The translations under genes were made by a program, and so were the position numbers. Positions 11,232-21,434 of a stretch of DNA of 64,000 nt are shown here, piece by piece (position 1 is the first letter of the stretch; each line of letters starts with the position of its first letter). This DNA comes from Hyaloscypha bicolor E (Eukaryota; Ascomycota; Leotiomycetes; Helotiales; Hyaloscyphaceae): positions 555,542 through 619,541 of the forward strand of contig NW_020194519.1 in the NCBI RefSeq assembly GCF_002865645.1, written 5' to 3'. The notes beneath the pieces were generated by a model. It ran no database searches. It was not told the origin of the DNA and was given only the letters and a program-made list of their open reading frames with translations.

Positions 11232-12721
11232 ATGCACTAGACCTCTATAGACTGAAGTAAGCAGTCTGTTGAAACATAAATTTGCAATGTACAAAGCAAA
11301 TTCGGAGAGACGGGGTAGAGAAGTAGCAAAGTAGGTCTGGTGGGAGATGGTAGGAAAGAGCAAAAGTTTGGGAGGGAGCGAGAGCTGAATAAATAGCCGA
11401 ATTTTAAAATCCATTAGTATTCCGTATTCAGCAAGCACTGAGTTTGCTTACTATTGTAGTTATGTTTCTCTCTCTTCTTTAGATTCCCGACGTCTATGCG
11501 AAACCTGCTCTCAATCGTTCGCTTGATATGCATTACGTGCTCATTGCTTCCTTGGATTCTTACTGCTGCTCTGGTCCAGGCGTCGTCACTCTAGGTACTC
11601 ATTTTCGAGTATATAGGAAGGAGAGCAAAATAATTGAGAATATTCAAGAACGTTGTTTCATCTGTTTCGACTGTGTGTGCCCAGGATGCGAATGCCTCGA
11701 TCTATTCCAGAGAAGCCCTCGCTGAAAAATGATTTCCTCGTCGCTCGCTTTAAAATGGGGCGATCTCCACCACGAAGGATCAGCAAATTATAAGAGCATA
11801 TGTTAATCTTGCTGTTAACTACCCTCCTGTTATCATTTCACCATCGTATCATTGTGTGCAACGACTACACCATAATAGCTGACTTACGGTGCCTCCGATT
11901 GCATTCTTTTGATTCACCCTCAGCGTTCTTCAGTGAAGAATCTTCACATCAGTTTCGTCATCACGAGCAGTACACTATGAAACATGCGTGTGCCATCTCG
12001 TGTAGAACCTTTCCACGCAGTGGATTTTTCTCCACACGGGTTCTTGGATAATCGGGCGTTGTACAATAAATAGAGTCATGGTCAAGATATAGTCACCACC
12101 TCATATTCGATCAATTGATTGGCTTCTAATAACGAAGTGCTTAGGAACATATACACATTCTTCAACTTTGATTAGCACCCCCCAGAAACTTGAAATTCTC
12201 TTATCTCATGGGTTGTCAAAGTAGGTGTGGGTAGCGAAGTATAAATTTCTAGTCTCAGGTCGATAAGCTTGACACTGTTGGAAAGGAGAGAATTCCGAAA
12301 TGAAAACTGTTTGAAGAGCACGGCATACCCCACGTGTTCTTTACTATAATGCAAATGCGTGCGTCTTTACTGTGAGTCGCGGGGCGTCTAGCTTTTGTGT
12401 AACTACTTAGTTGAGAATCAAATAAATCCCTAGAAAGAATGCGGCCAATTATTATTAGTATTAATTAGTTCTTTTATCATTATTCTACTTTTGTCTAGTT
12501 AATCTCATTAAATCTAAACCTCTCTTTCTTCTAATACCTTCTAGAGCTCGTTCTAGGTTGCCTTAGGCTACAAGCAATAAGGTCCCTGATTACTAAGCAT
12601 ATTCTTAAAACCACCAGCACCTTGTGACACCACCCTCACCAAGGCTGAGAATCTCAAATCCAATTTCACTCGATAAGATAAAGCGCAGCTTGTCGTTCTC
12701 GCTACGATATCTGGCACAGAT
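11232..12721. other. Intergenic region with a short AT-rich stretch
   Basis: No convincing gene. Short open frames here have no recognisable features. About 12420-12560 is AT-rich and rich in TpA, like the RIP-affected blocks, and may be a transposon remnant. The last 100 bases are the probable 5' leader and promoter of the TPR-CHAT gene. Confidence 0.5.
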
Positions 12722-15700
12722 ATGTCCAGCATTGATCAGGCTATCGAGGCGTCGCGAGTGGGGTTAGAATCGTTGGGGTTCGACGACCCGCTCCGTCCAG
12801 ACTTGCTCTCAAGCCATGCAGAACAGCTACTCATCAAATATATGCGAACACTTGAAACCGATGATCTTGATAAAGCCGTTCACATCTACCAAGATATTCT
12901 GGCAGAACCGTCGCAGTTTACCAACCAGTCCCTACCATCGTTCAACTATGCGCTGCTACTCAGGGATAAGCACACCAAAACCGGTCTGGCATCCGACTTC
13001 GATAATGCCATCCGGGCTGCCCAGGAGGCGATAGCACTAGACGAGGGGGACGATCCGAAAAGATCGGAGTTCCTTCGTATACTCGCAGTCTGGCCGGCCG
13101 AATCGGCATTCCTATCTGACCCGACCCCGAGAGCAATCCCCTTCTTTAGCCCTGCAGCTCGACTGAGCGATAGGTTTTATGAGGCTGGTCAGATATCCTA
13201 CCTTGATGAACTCCTCCAAACTGCGGTAGCCAAGGCGCCCCGGGTTCAACCTCAGCGGCCCCTCGTTTTACGTCCGGGAGAGAAGTACTTGGCCGAAGTT
13301 TCCCTGGATGTCCCAGAAGACATCCAAGTGACGGGCTGCTCGAACCCGGCGATGTTTCTAAACAACATGGGCCTATCGCTCGGGATGAGATATAGGGAAC
13401 TGGGGGCAGAGAAAGATATCTACCAAGGCATTAGTGTACTTCAAGAGGCTATCAAGTCCACTGAAGCAGATGATCCCAACCATTCAGACCTTCCCCTATT
13501 CTGGAATAATCTCGGACTGCTCCTTGAGCACCGGTACGAAAGGACGAAAGCCATGGACGACTTGGAAGAATCGTCCCGACTTCTAAAGCAGTCAGTGAAG
13601 GCCACGCCACGAGGAGACCCGGCTTACCCGACAAGGTTGAATAATCTTGGGTTGGTGCATGGTCATCTGTTTTCGAGAACACGCAATATTGGGCGTTTGC
13701 ATGACGCGATTTGGGCTACTTCAGAGGCTGTGAAAATGGCTAAAAAAACACATCCGAATGACCTGGACTTGCCACTCTTCTTAAACAATCTCGGACGACT
13801 GTACGGTGACTGGGCAGACGTCACAGAGAGCTCGGAGCTCAGGGACACCGCCATGTTAAACCTTCAGGCGGCAGTGGAAGGCGCACGTTCACAACAGCCA
13901 CCTCATGACGACCTTGCCATGTTCCTGAACAACCTCTCAGGGGCTTTCCAGGAGAAATACCATGCCGGAAAATTGCCAGGTGACCTCGACAAGGCTGTCG
14001 TGTCGCTCAAGGACGCTGTGGCGGCGACCCCTAAAACCCATCCAGATCGGGCCGTACGACTCTACAATCTTGGGTTGCTCCTGCGAGAGGAACATAGCAG
14101 GGACGATAACCTGCAGGCTGCCATTTCGTGCTTCCAGGAAGCGCTGGATGCAACTGCTGCTCCCGTAATGAGCCGCATCGTCGCCGGCCGTGAGGTCCTC
14201 GCCTGCTGCCTCGATAACCTTAACCTGAACCTTACGTGCGACTGGGACCAGGCCTACGAAGCGCTGGACAAGGCGGTCCGTCTTGTACCCGCATTGGCGC
14301 CCAAGTCACTCGGGAATGTCGACAAGCAGTACGTGCTGAGCCAGGTCGTCGGCCTCACATCAGACGCAGCCGCGGTGGCTCTGGAAGCAGGGAAAGGAGC
14401 CGTCGTCGCACTCAAGCTACTCGAGATTGGCCGCGGCATCATTGCTAAGTCGCTCGAGGACGTACGAACTGAGGCGCCTGTGAGGGCTCTGCGGGCTCAT
14501 GACCCAAAACTGGCGGAGCAGTTCATTAGGATCCGCGACGAGCTGGACTTCTCCGCCTGGAGCGCTGGGTCAGGGCCCTCGTGGCTCGACGAGGCCAGCC
14601 GGCGGCATGATATCATGCGCCAGTTCGAAGATCTGGTGGAGGCGATCCGACAGAGGTCGGGATTTCAGGGCTTTCTCCTCCCTCCGAGCCAAGAGGATCT
14701 CCAGGCCGCTGCGGAGCACGGCCCTATTGTCCTTGTCAATGTGAGCAGGCGGCTCGGCCGCTGCGATGCATTTCTTGTCGAGAGACACCAGATACGGGTC
14801 CTCGCGCTCCCCGGTCTTAGGTATGGCGACCTGGAGAAGAACTCGAAGGGGAGGGATCTAGGCAACATCAAGATCCTGGAGTGGTTGTGGGATGCTCTTA
14901 CACGACCCGTGCTGGACGCCCTCGGATTCGATCACCCGCCGTCAGATGAAAACTGGCCGCGTCTGTGGTGGGTTCCGACGGGCCTATTGACGAGATTCCC
15001 TCTCCATGCTACGGGACGCTACCAGAAAGCGTCAGTGGACACTGTTCTTGATCGCGTTATGTCGTCCTATGCATCTTCTATTCAGAGTATCATATCCGGA
15101 CGCCGTCAGGGCCCCCAAGAATACGCCACGGGTAGCCAGAAGGCCCTCCTGGTCCGTATGGAAAACACCCTTGGACACACCAAGCTGCAGTACGCGGCGG
15201 ACGAGATCGATTCCCTCCGAAACTTGCTCGAGACGATGAACGTTCCATTCGTCGAACCTGAACGACGCAAAGCCGACATCCTGTCGCACCTGCCGGCCTG
15301 TACCCTCTTCCACTTCGCCGGCCACGCGACTGCGGACGAGGCCGATCCGTCGCGGAGCTTCCTGGCACTCGAGGACTGGGACGTGGACAGGCTCACCGTG
15401 GCCGACCTGCGAGATCTGAACCTGTGGCAGAACGCGCCATTCCTTGCCTACCTCTCGGCCTGCAACACTAGTCAGATCAAGGATGGTTCACTTTTCGACG
15501 AGAATGTCCACCTCGTGAGCGCCTTCCAGCTTGCGGGGTTCCGCCACGTCGTTGGAACGCTGTGGGAGGTGCAGGACCGTTCGAGCTCTGAGATGGCACG
15601 CATCACATACAAGACGATGCATGACGACGACCTAACGGATGTATCCGTCTGCCGCGGCCTCCATCGCGCGTCCAGGGAGCTACGTGACCGGTGGTGGGCA

Positions 15701-15922
15701 GGCAAACCGGGAGCGGAGGGCACAGTAATCGCGGAGGGGGCTGAGAAGCAGGAGCAAGGTTTAGCTATTATTCGGGACGACAACACTGGGAAGGGCGAGA
15801 CAGTGCCACGAGACGGGACACTTCTAATAGCTATGGGAAAGTCGGGTAAGGGTGGAGATGAGGGCGGGGCAAAGGACTTTGGGGAGGCTTTCTGGGTTCC
15901 TTATGTTCATTTTGGGGTATGA
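12722..15922 (+). CDS. TPR-repeat protein with C-terminal CHAT (caspase-fold) domain
   Basis: A single 1,066-residue frame with no intron. The N-terminal half contains degenerate tetratricopeptide repeats. NNLG/NNMG-type helix starts recur near residues 210, 261, 306, 354, 402 and 447, a spacing of about 47, each followed by an ALxLxxAV-like second helix. The C-terminal third is a CHAT domain with the expected His (FHFAGHA, His868) and Cys (LSACNT, Cys914), then HLVSAFQLAGFRHVVGTLW, typical of the family. CHAT proteins are clan CD protease-like; relatives include separase and bacterial TPR-CHAT effectors. Residues 120-150 fit no repeat and may be an insertion or eroded repeat. The C-terminal tail is glycine- and charge-rich. 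The caspase-like gene starts about 615 bp downstream on the same strand. The target is unknown; a proteolytic role in cell death is inference. Confidence 0.9.
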   Translation: MSSIDQAIEASRVGLESLGFDDPLRPDLLSSHAEQLLIKYMRTLETDDLDKAVHIYQDILAEPSQFTNQSLPSFNYALLLRDKHTKTGLASDFDNAIRAAQEAIALDEGDDPKRSEFLRILAVWPAESAFLSDPTPRAIPFFSPAARLSDRFYEAGQISYLDELLQTAVAKAPRVQPQRPLVLRPGEKYLAEVSLDVPEDIQVTGCSNPAMFLNNMGLSLGMRYRELGAEKDIYQGISVLQEAIKSTEADDPNHSDLPLFWNNLGLLLEHRYERTKAMDDLEESSRLLKQSVKATPRGDPAYPTRLNNLGLVHGHLFSRTRNIGRLHDAIWATSEAVKMAKKTHPNDLDLPLFLNNLGRLYGDWADVTESSELRDTAMLNLQAAVEGARSQQPPHDDLAMFLNNLSGAFQEKYHAGKLPGDLDKAVVSLKDAVAATPKTHPDRAVRLYNLGLLLREEHSRDDNLQAAISCFQEALDATAAPVMSRIVAGREVLACCLDNLNLNLTCDWDQAYEALDKAVRLVPALAPKSLGNVDKQYVLSQVVGLTSDAAAVALEAGKGAVVALKLLEIGRGIIAKSLEDVRTEAPVRALRAHDPKLAEQFIRIRDELDFSAWSAGSGPSWLDEASRRHDIMRQFEDLVEAIRQRSGFQGFLLPPSQEDLQAAAEHGPIVLVNVSRRLGRCDAFLVERHQIRVLALPGLRYGDLEKNSKGRDLGNIKILEWLWDALTRPVLDALGFDHPPSDENWPRLWWVPTGLLTRFPLHATGRYQKASVDTVLDRVMSSYASSIQSIISGRRQGPQEYATGSQKALLVRMENTLGHTKLQYAADEIDSLRNLLETMNVPFVEPERRKADILSHLPACTLFHFAGHATADEADPSRSFLALEDWDVDRLTVADLRDLNLWQNAPFLAYLSACNTSQIKDGSLFDENVHLVSAFQLAGFRHVVGTLWEVQDRSSSEMARITYKTMHDDDLTDVSVCRGLHRASRELRDRWWAGKPGAEGTVIAEGAEKQEQGLAIIRDDNTGKGETVPRDGTLLIAMGKSGKGGDEGGAKDFGEAFWVPYVHFGV

Positions 15923-16537
15923 CGTCTAAACTAATTGCAATCTGTGAGTGGTCGTGCAGTCTATAAATAATGCGGGACTCTCTGAAGAATTCATCAGGGG
16001 CACTATAATGCTGTTGAGAAATGAGGAAGGTCTGAGTTTGTAGGTACGCAGCTCCCTATCTCGTACGTCTCCCCTAAGTCTCCCATAGAATCTCCGGTAT
16101 CCAACTATATTCGGCCAAACCATGCTTACACCACACCTAAAATTCGCTACTAAACCGGAGATTGAATAAAGTCGATTTCTCTAACTAGATTGATTACCCG
16201 AAACACAGTGCTTAGGATTTTAGTCGGCAATTGCGCAAGTTCCTCAGGCCTGCTGGGAAAAGCAGGAGCCGACCCTGTGTCCATACTTCAGGTTGTGGCA
16301 GACCGGCATCACGTGACAGTCAGATCACCGGTGCAGAGGAAGCCACTGTAGATGCCTGATCGTGTTACCCTTACCCCGCGATCCAATAGCTTTGCCTGCA
16401 GTCTTTTCACATGGTCCCGTCCTATTGTATTCGCATATCAACTATGTCAGCCCGGCAACACTTCTAGTACAGTTAAATACTTTATCTGGCTCCCCTCACA
16501 GCGCTTTCTCGGGCCTTCCCACGCTTTCCCGGTCGCT
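15923..16537. other. Intergenic between the CHAT and caspase-like genes
   Basis: Holds the 3' region of the TPR-CHAT gene and the probable promoter of the caspase-like gene. The frame upstream of 16538 is open from 16352, but its product is unlike caspase N-termini and is treated as leader. Confidence 0.5.
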
Positions 16538-18555
16538 ATGATGGCTGCTCAAGACTCGCAGCCAACGCGCTGGGTTGTTCTGATTGGGATCGGGCTGACA
16601 GTCGGTGATCCCCGCCGACTGCCTGTAGGTTCGGATCAGGACAGGTCGCTCAAAGGGGCAGTCCCAGATGTTATTACCATGAATGAATATCTCAGAACAG
16701 AGCCGTACAAGGTGAATACCACCATGCTCACGGCGACGAAAGTGCAGGACGGCGGCGCGCCCAGGCCAGTGGAGACGAGAGAATGCCTGCCAACAAACGA
16801 CAATGTCACCTCAAGTTTCAATCGAATTCTGGACCGAGCCAGGTCTGAAGACTACGTATATATTCATTACTCCGGCCACGGAACCCGGCGCAACTTTGAT
16901 GGTGCCGTCGCAATAGAGCTGGTCAATCCCACCACCTTCATGCCCGAGTACCTCTACGGAACCACCTTGCGAAATGCCATTAAGGCAATGATCAGCAGAG
17001 GATTGAGAGTCACCCTTGTCTTGGACTGCTGCTTTTCGGGAGGCGCTCTTCGAACGCGCCAAACCAATGTTCGGTACCTCGAGCATGACCCCGAGATTGA
17101 TATGCAGTCCGACTACAGCGACCCTTGGGCCAAAGGGCTTCCTGGCGAGCTGCGTAACGGTGTGGTTAACCTTGAACGACTGCTGGATCCCGAAGGATAC
17201 ACCATACTGGCCGCTTGTGGCGATGGTGAGGTTGCTTCGGAGCTGAAATTTGAGGGCGGCGCCAGCCGGGGGGCACTAAGCTACTTCTTGGTCGATTCAC
17301 TCACGTTACTGAGAAGACGGGGTGCCATGGTCTCCAGTCAGACTCTCCACCAGCATATCCGAGCACAGTTCCATGCTAGCCTGCTGGAGCAGACCCCGAT
17401 GCTGTACGGCAATCAAGGGTTTTCGTTCTTTGGTGTGTTGACAAGGCATGCAGACCTTTCCATAGTCGACGTCTATCGGACAAGAGCAGACGGTCATCTC
17501 ACCCTCAGCGCCGGACAAGCTCACCGAGTACACCAGGGGGATGAATATGCCTTAAGTCCATTCGAAACCCGGGAGAACATCAATGTTATGGTGTCTGCGG
17601 CCGTTAGAGGGAAGGTAGACAGCGTGGGTTGCCTCGACTCTAGACTGGCTAAGTCGATCCTCGGGATTTGGAGAAAATCGCTAAGGGGGCGGCTTGGAAA
17701 GCAGTTCTGGTCACCTCTTTGTCTTCTCGCAAGATTCGTATAAGCTTAGGACCAGATGTACCGGACAGGAACGAATTAATACACGCGTCATCATCCTACA
17801 ACTTTCTCGTCCTCTCTGGCAACACGGAAGCCAGCGATATGGGGAACTCGGTATTTCATGTCGTCATGAACGCACAACATGCGTATGAAATCCGAGATCT
17901 CACCTCCAAAAAGATCCACAACTTGGCAGCGATGGCCCAGGATAAAAATGGGTCCCATGCAAAGCTGTTGAATGTGCTTGACCACGTAGCAAAATATAAA
18001 TATTTCGAAGGAATCAACAATCAATTTCCAAGCCCATCATTCGAGAACTCATTCCGGCTGAGTACCGAGGCCAACCCAGCAGAAGACGGACACTACAACG
18101 TCAAGCATCAGGAGAAGCTGACTCTATTGTTCGAGAATCTTGCCGAGCATCCCCTCTATTTGGCAATCTTCATTTTCACTCAGCTCTGGGAGGTCCGTAA
18201 TTTGGCGTCGGAAAGTGGAGAAGATACGTACCTGCCAGTGGAGCCCAGAGACGGCAGAAATGTGGGAAGCCTGGAGCTTCCTCTTACTATGTGGGTCCCA
18301 AAAGAGCTGCAGGACGAGGGGAATCGATGGACAGAGGATACGATTAAGATTCTTGTCACCAGGCAGCCGTCTACATTCCCAGGACGGGTGCTTCTTCCAC
18401 TTAGTCACGATTCTCAGCGGGGTGGTGAGCCAGATCCACTGTCAACAATACTTCAGGTGTTGAGAGGCGATTCGTCCAGGGACGGGGCCAATGGCCCATT
18501 TGAATGGACGACTCGGACATTCCTCATACGTACGCACAGTGAAAACTCTGTGTAA
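16538..18555 (+). pseudogene. Caspase-like (peptidase C14) protein, frame broken by one base near 17653
   Basis: The first frame, from ATG 16538 (or 16541), carries a C14 fold: start strand RWVVLIGIG, catalytic His in HYSGHGT (residue 114) and Cys in LVLDCCFSGG (residue 165, second Cys of DCC). It closes at 17743. The rest of the protein continues in another frame through 18555. At 17651-17656 the frames meet exactly if one G were present after G17653: the first reads LDSRLAK up to that point and the second reads VDPRDLEKIAKG from it. No plausible intron explains the change; the best GT..AG pair would be 39 bp with a poor donor. The full gene would encode about 670 residues with a beta-rich C-terminal region ending in IRTHSENSV. 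Either this is a recent pseudogene or a one-base assembly error. Related fungal proteins are caspase- or metacaspase-like; substrates are unknown. Confidence 0.85.
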
Positions 18556-18629
18556 TTGAACCGTCCAATGTTAAACCCTAGAAACTCTGTGGGATACGTA
18601 GAAAACAAGTAGATACAGATTTCCTTCGC

Positions 18630-18943
18630 TTAGTTAAATGGATCGTGTAGCTCCAAGTCGCCTTCATCAAAAGCATTCCCGCCCTTCGCAGAGATCCCAT
18701 ACTCATCGCACAGAGTATACTTTCCATCCTCAGCCAATTCAACCTTATAAGGTCCCTCGCGCTGGCCGGAGACGCACAGCCATACTTTGTCACCGGGGGA
18801 GTACTTATACTCCTTTCCGTAATCGTCAACTCCTGGCTTCTTATCGCCGACGACAAAGTCGTGATTATCAACGCTGTTATGCAATACATTAGAACTGGTC
18901 CTGCGCGTAGGGCGGCTTGGTCCTACTGGTTTTTTTCACTCAT
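18630..18943 (-). pseudogene. Small SH3-like protein, apparent one-base frameshift in A7 near its start
   Basis: A frame of at least 84 residues on the minus strand ends DLELHDPFN at 18630 and contains YSPGDKVWLCVSGQREGPYK, suggesting a small beta-barrel of SH3-like type. It has no in-frame ATG: the frame extends up to a stop overlapping a run of seven A (plus-strand T 18930-18936). An ATG at 18943 reads MSEKN into that run and then hits a stop. With one more A the ATG frame would join the conserved frame and give about 104 residues. The gene converges on the caspase-like gene, with only about 75 bp between their stops. I do not recognise a named family. Alternatives are a short upstream exon or a sequencing error in the homopolymer. 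Confidence 0.55.
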
Positions 18944-19540
18944 TTTGACTGTGGGGTGTTAGGTACCGATGATCCAAGCAAGATTCTCGTTGTCTAGCGA
19001 GCAACAACTGGACAGTGTGAATGCAGGCTAGAAAAGCCGAGAAGCAGCTTGCAGCTCCTAGAATCCGTGTTGTGCTTTTGTAGTGACTGAACACTTGAAA
19101 AGGCGGCGCAACATGACTTCGGCTGCCAATTGATATGCAACACGTTCCACTGCAGGAGGGCTGCATGCATTTTCCGCCCGGGTCGGGCGGTGCAATCAGG
19201 CTCCAGCCTTACCACAGTGCCTCGCTTTCAAATAACACTCTCCCGGGAACATATCGGATCCTTGGTAAGGCCCGATCGCTCTATCTATTTCATCTGCTTC
19301 GTAAGTTTCCCATCTGGGCAGATGAAATTGGGTTTAGGTGGCAGATCCCAAACTATTATAGCGGATATGGAGTTAGGGCGCGCGCACGATCAGCCGAGGA
19401 ACCACCAGAGGACAGCAGGCGTGGCGATGATCCTGGAACGATCCGTATCGTTCCTAAGCGAGATTGTACCTTAGGCCTTAAACTGCCCTATAATTATAGG
19501 GAGCTTATAGCGTACTTCCACTTAGATTTATAAATGACTT
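18944..19540. other. Intergenic, no supported gene
   Basis: Two overlapping open frames at 19130-19533 (114 and 132 residues) show no domain, no signal peptide and an odd composition. I treat them as chance frames. Confidence 0.4.
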
Positions 19541-19776
19541 TATAACTACTAATCGTATAAAAAAACTTTTAGTTACGTAATTACTCTATTTAATCCTAGC
19601 TTTCTATTTATATTATATGTAGGAAATTTAGATTTAAGCTTATCTCGATGCGGCAAAAAGAAGTGTTTTGAGTTTTCGTGAGGCTCGTTTAATTAGGAAG
19701 TACCTCCTATACAAATTTACTATGTAAGGTTCTTTCCCCTGGACCGTTCCAACCGTTCCAGGATTATCGCCAAGCC
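19418..19776. repeat. Inverted repeat pair, 23 bp, about 310 bp apart
   Basis: GGCGTGGCGATGATCCTGGAACG type sequence at 19418-19440 is matched in reverse at 19754-19776 with about 21 of 23 positions agreeing. The interval includes a short AT-rich patch. It may be the ends of a small degenerate transposon. Confidence 0.4.
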
Positions 19777-20950
19777 TGGCTCAGGACAGAAACGTCTCCG
19801 GACAGATAAATCGAACATAAGGTTTCAGATCGATAAGAAGGCAGTAAAGCGTATTTCGGAGCTTTAATAATGCCCCCGCAATTCCATTGCTTATATAATA
19901 TCTTGACTCAAGATACAGCGATTTTGGTAGTATTCGAGGCCAAATTTGCATCGGCCCAATATACTATTCTTAGAAGTTATTAAATATAGAAATATATTAC
20001 TATTTAAAGCTTTAGTAATATAATATTGCTATATATTCGTAATTTAATATATATTGATTTTTAATACAAAATCGGCTACTTATATATAATTATAATATTA
20101 ATCTCATTATATATACTAATATTCGAAAGTTAAATAATAAGTATAACTAGTAATAAAAGAAAGAAATAGCTATCTATTATATATACTTATTAGTATTTAA
20201 TTACATTATAATTACTATTAAAAATTCTGTATTTTATAAATATTTTTTTTAAAATATTAAATAAAAAGATATATATTTATTATTACTTTAATAATTAAAA
20301 CTATAATACTTAATAAAATAAATATTTAAATTAAATTAAATTACTTGTATAGTTTTCTTTAGTTTTAAACCCCGATTTTGCTTTATTATAAATTATTTAA
20401 ACGATTTTAATTTATATTTCAAAGCTTTATATATTAATATAAAAAATATATAATATAATATATTAAGAAACTATTTAATATAAATATTTAATATAATGCT
20501 TATTAAATACTTAAATACTAATTATAAAAGTAATTTATAAGATAATAAATTAACTTCTAATATAGTTTTTATCTTATTTAATAATTTTATTAATTAAGCT
20601 AGTATTAAATAAAAAAAACTATTATAATAGCTATTATTATAACTAAATATATTACTTTATTACTAGTAATAAAAAAGCCTTTTAATTAAGGTAATTATTT
20701 AAAGAAATAATAACTAATATTTTTATTAAATTATTTTTTAAACTAGCTTTTAAACTATTATATTTAAAGCTAGAACTTATTAGCTTTATTAATATTAAAC
20801 TTTACTTATAAGAAAGAAATATATTAAATTAGTAATATATTACTTTAGCTAGCTTATTAGTTTTTCTAATACTAGATTTAATTACTAATTTTGTATTCTT
20901 TATTCTTATTTATTTATATATAACTTGCTTTATTAGCTACTTCATAATAT
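19777..20950. repeat. AT-rich RIP block, unclassified
   Basis: From about 19960 the sequence is almost entirely A/T with frequent TATA and no open frame. It resembles the RIP-mutated transposons elsewhere in the window, but no LTR, inverted repeat or protein motif could be assigned. Confidence 0.6.
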
Positions 20951-21434
20951 ATTAGAGAAGGCAGGCTTGGCGTTACTCATATTACTGATAGGTAACGGGA
21001 ATAAAGGCCCTTACTTTGGAAACTTTTTCCTCTGTTTTCAGACTTCACTCTGCTGTATCTAGTCATTCTACGCACCGCCAACTCTCAATATATCGCTTTT
21101 GTACCAATATATTGATCCCGTTTAATCAAAACTATTCGCACAGCAGGCCATATATTCGCGGCAGCCATCTGTTGCACTCTACAAAAGATCATTGAGCGCA
21201 ACCTGACGCATATTTATGAAGGAACTCCACATAGACTCGGGTCGCCAGTGACACTAGTAGTGTTTCAATGAACTTAGCCGATATACTTGTAGCCAGATTT
21301 TCTTCATTTGCGTCACCTTTAGATCCGAAAATATATCAAACGGGGAGCTCTTGTATGTGACCACCTTCTTAGGGGAATAGTTGATCATATCGCGAACATG
21401 CAGTTCTTTTGACGTATGCACAGCCGCTGAGACG
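20951..21434. other. Downstream flank of the HET gene
   Basis: Normal-GC sequence following the stop of the minus-strand HET gene. It probably contains its 3' untranslated region. No other feature was seen. Confidence 0.4.

Noticed and set aside
16352..16537. Earlier start for the caspase-like protein
   Set aside because: The 62 extra residues are unlike caspase N-termini. ATG 16538/16541 lies directly before the first conserved strand.
19130..19533. 114- and 132-residue open frames
   Set aside because: Overlapping frames without domain, signal or codon pattern; probably chance.
18944..21434. Gasdermin-like gene next to the proteases
   Set aside because: Looked for because fungal gasdermins often neighbour such proteases. 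No frame of suitable length or character was found between 11232 and 23810 apart from the genes listed.
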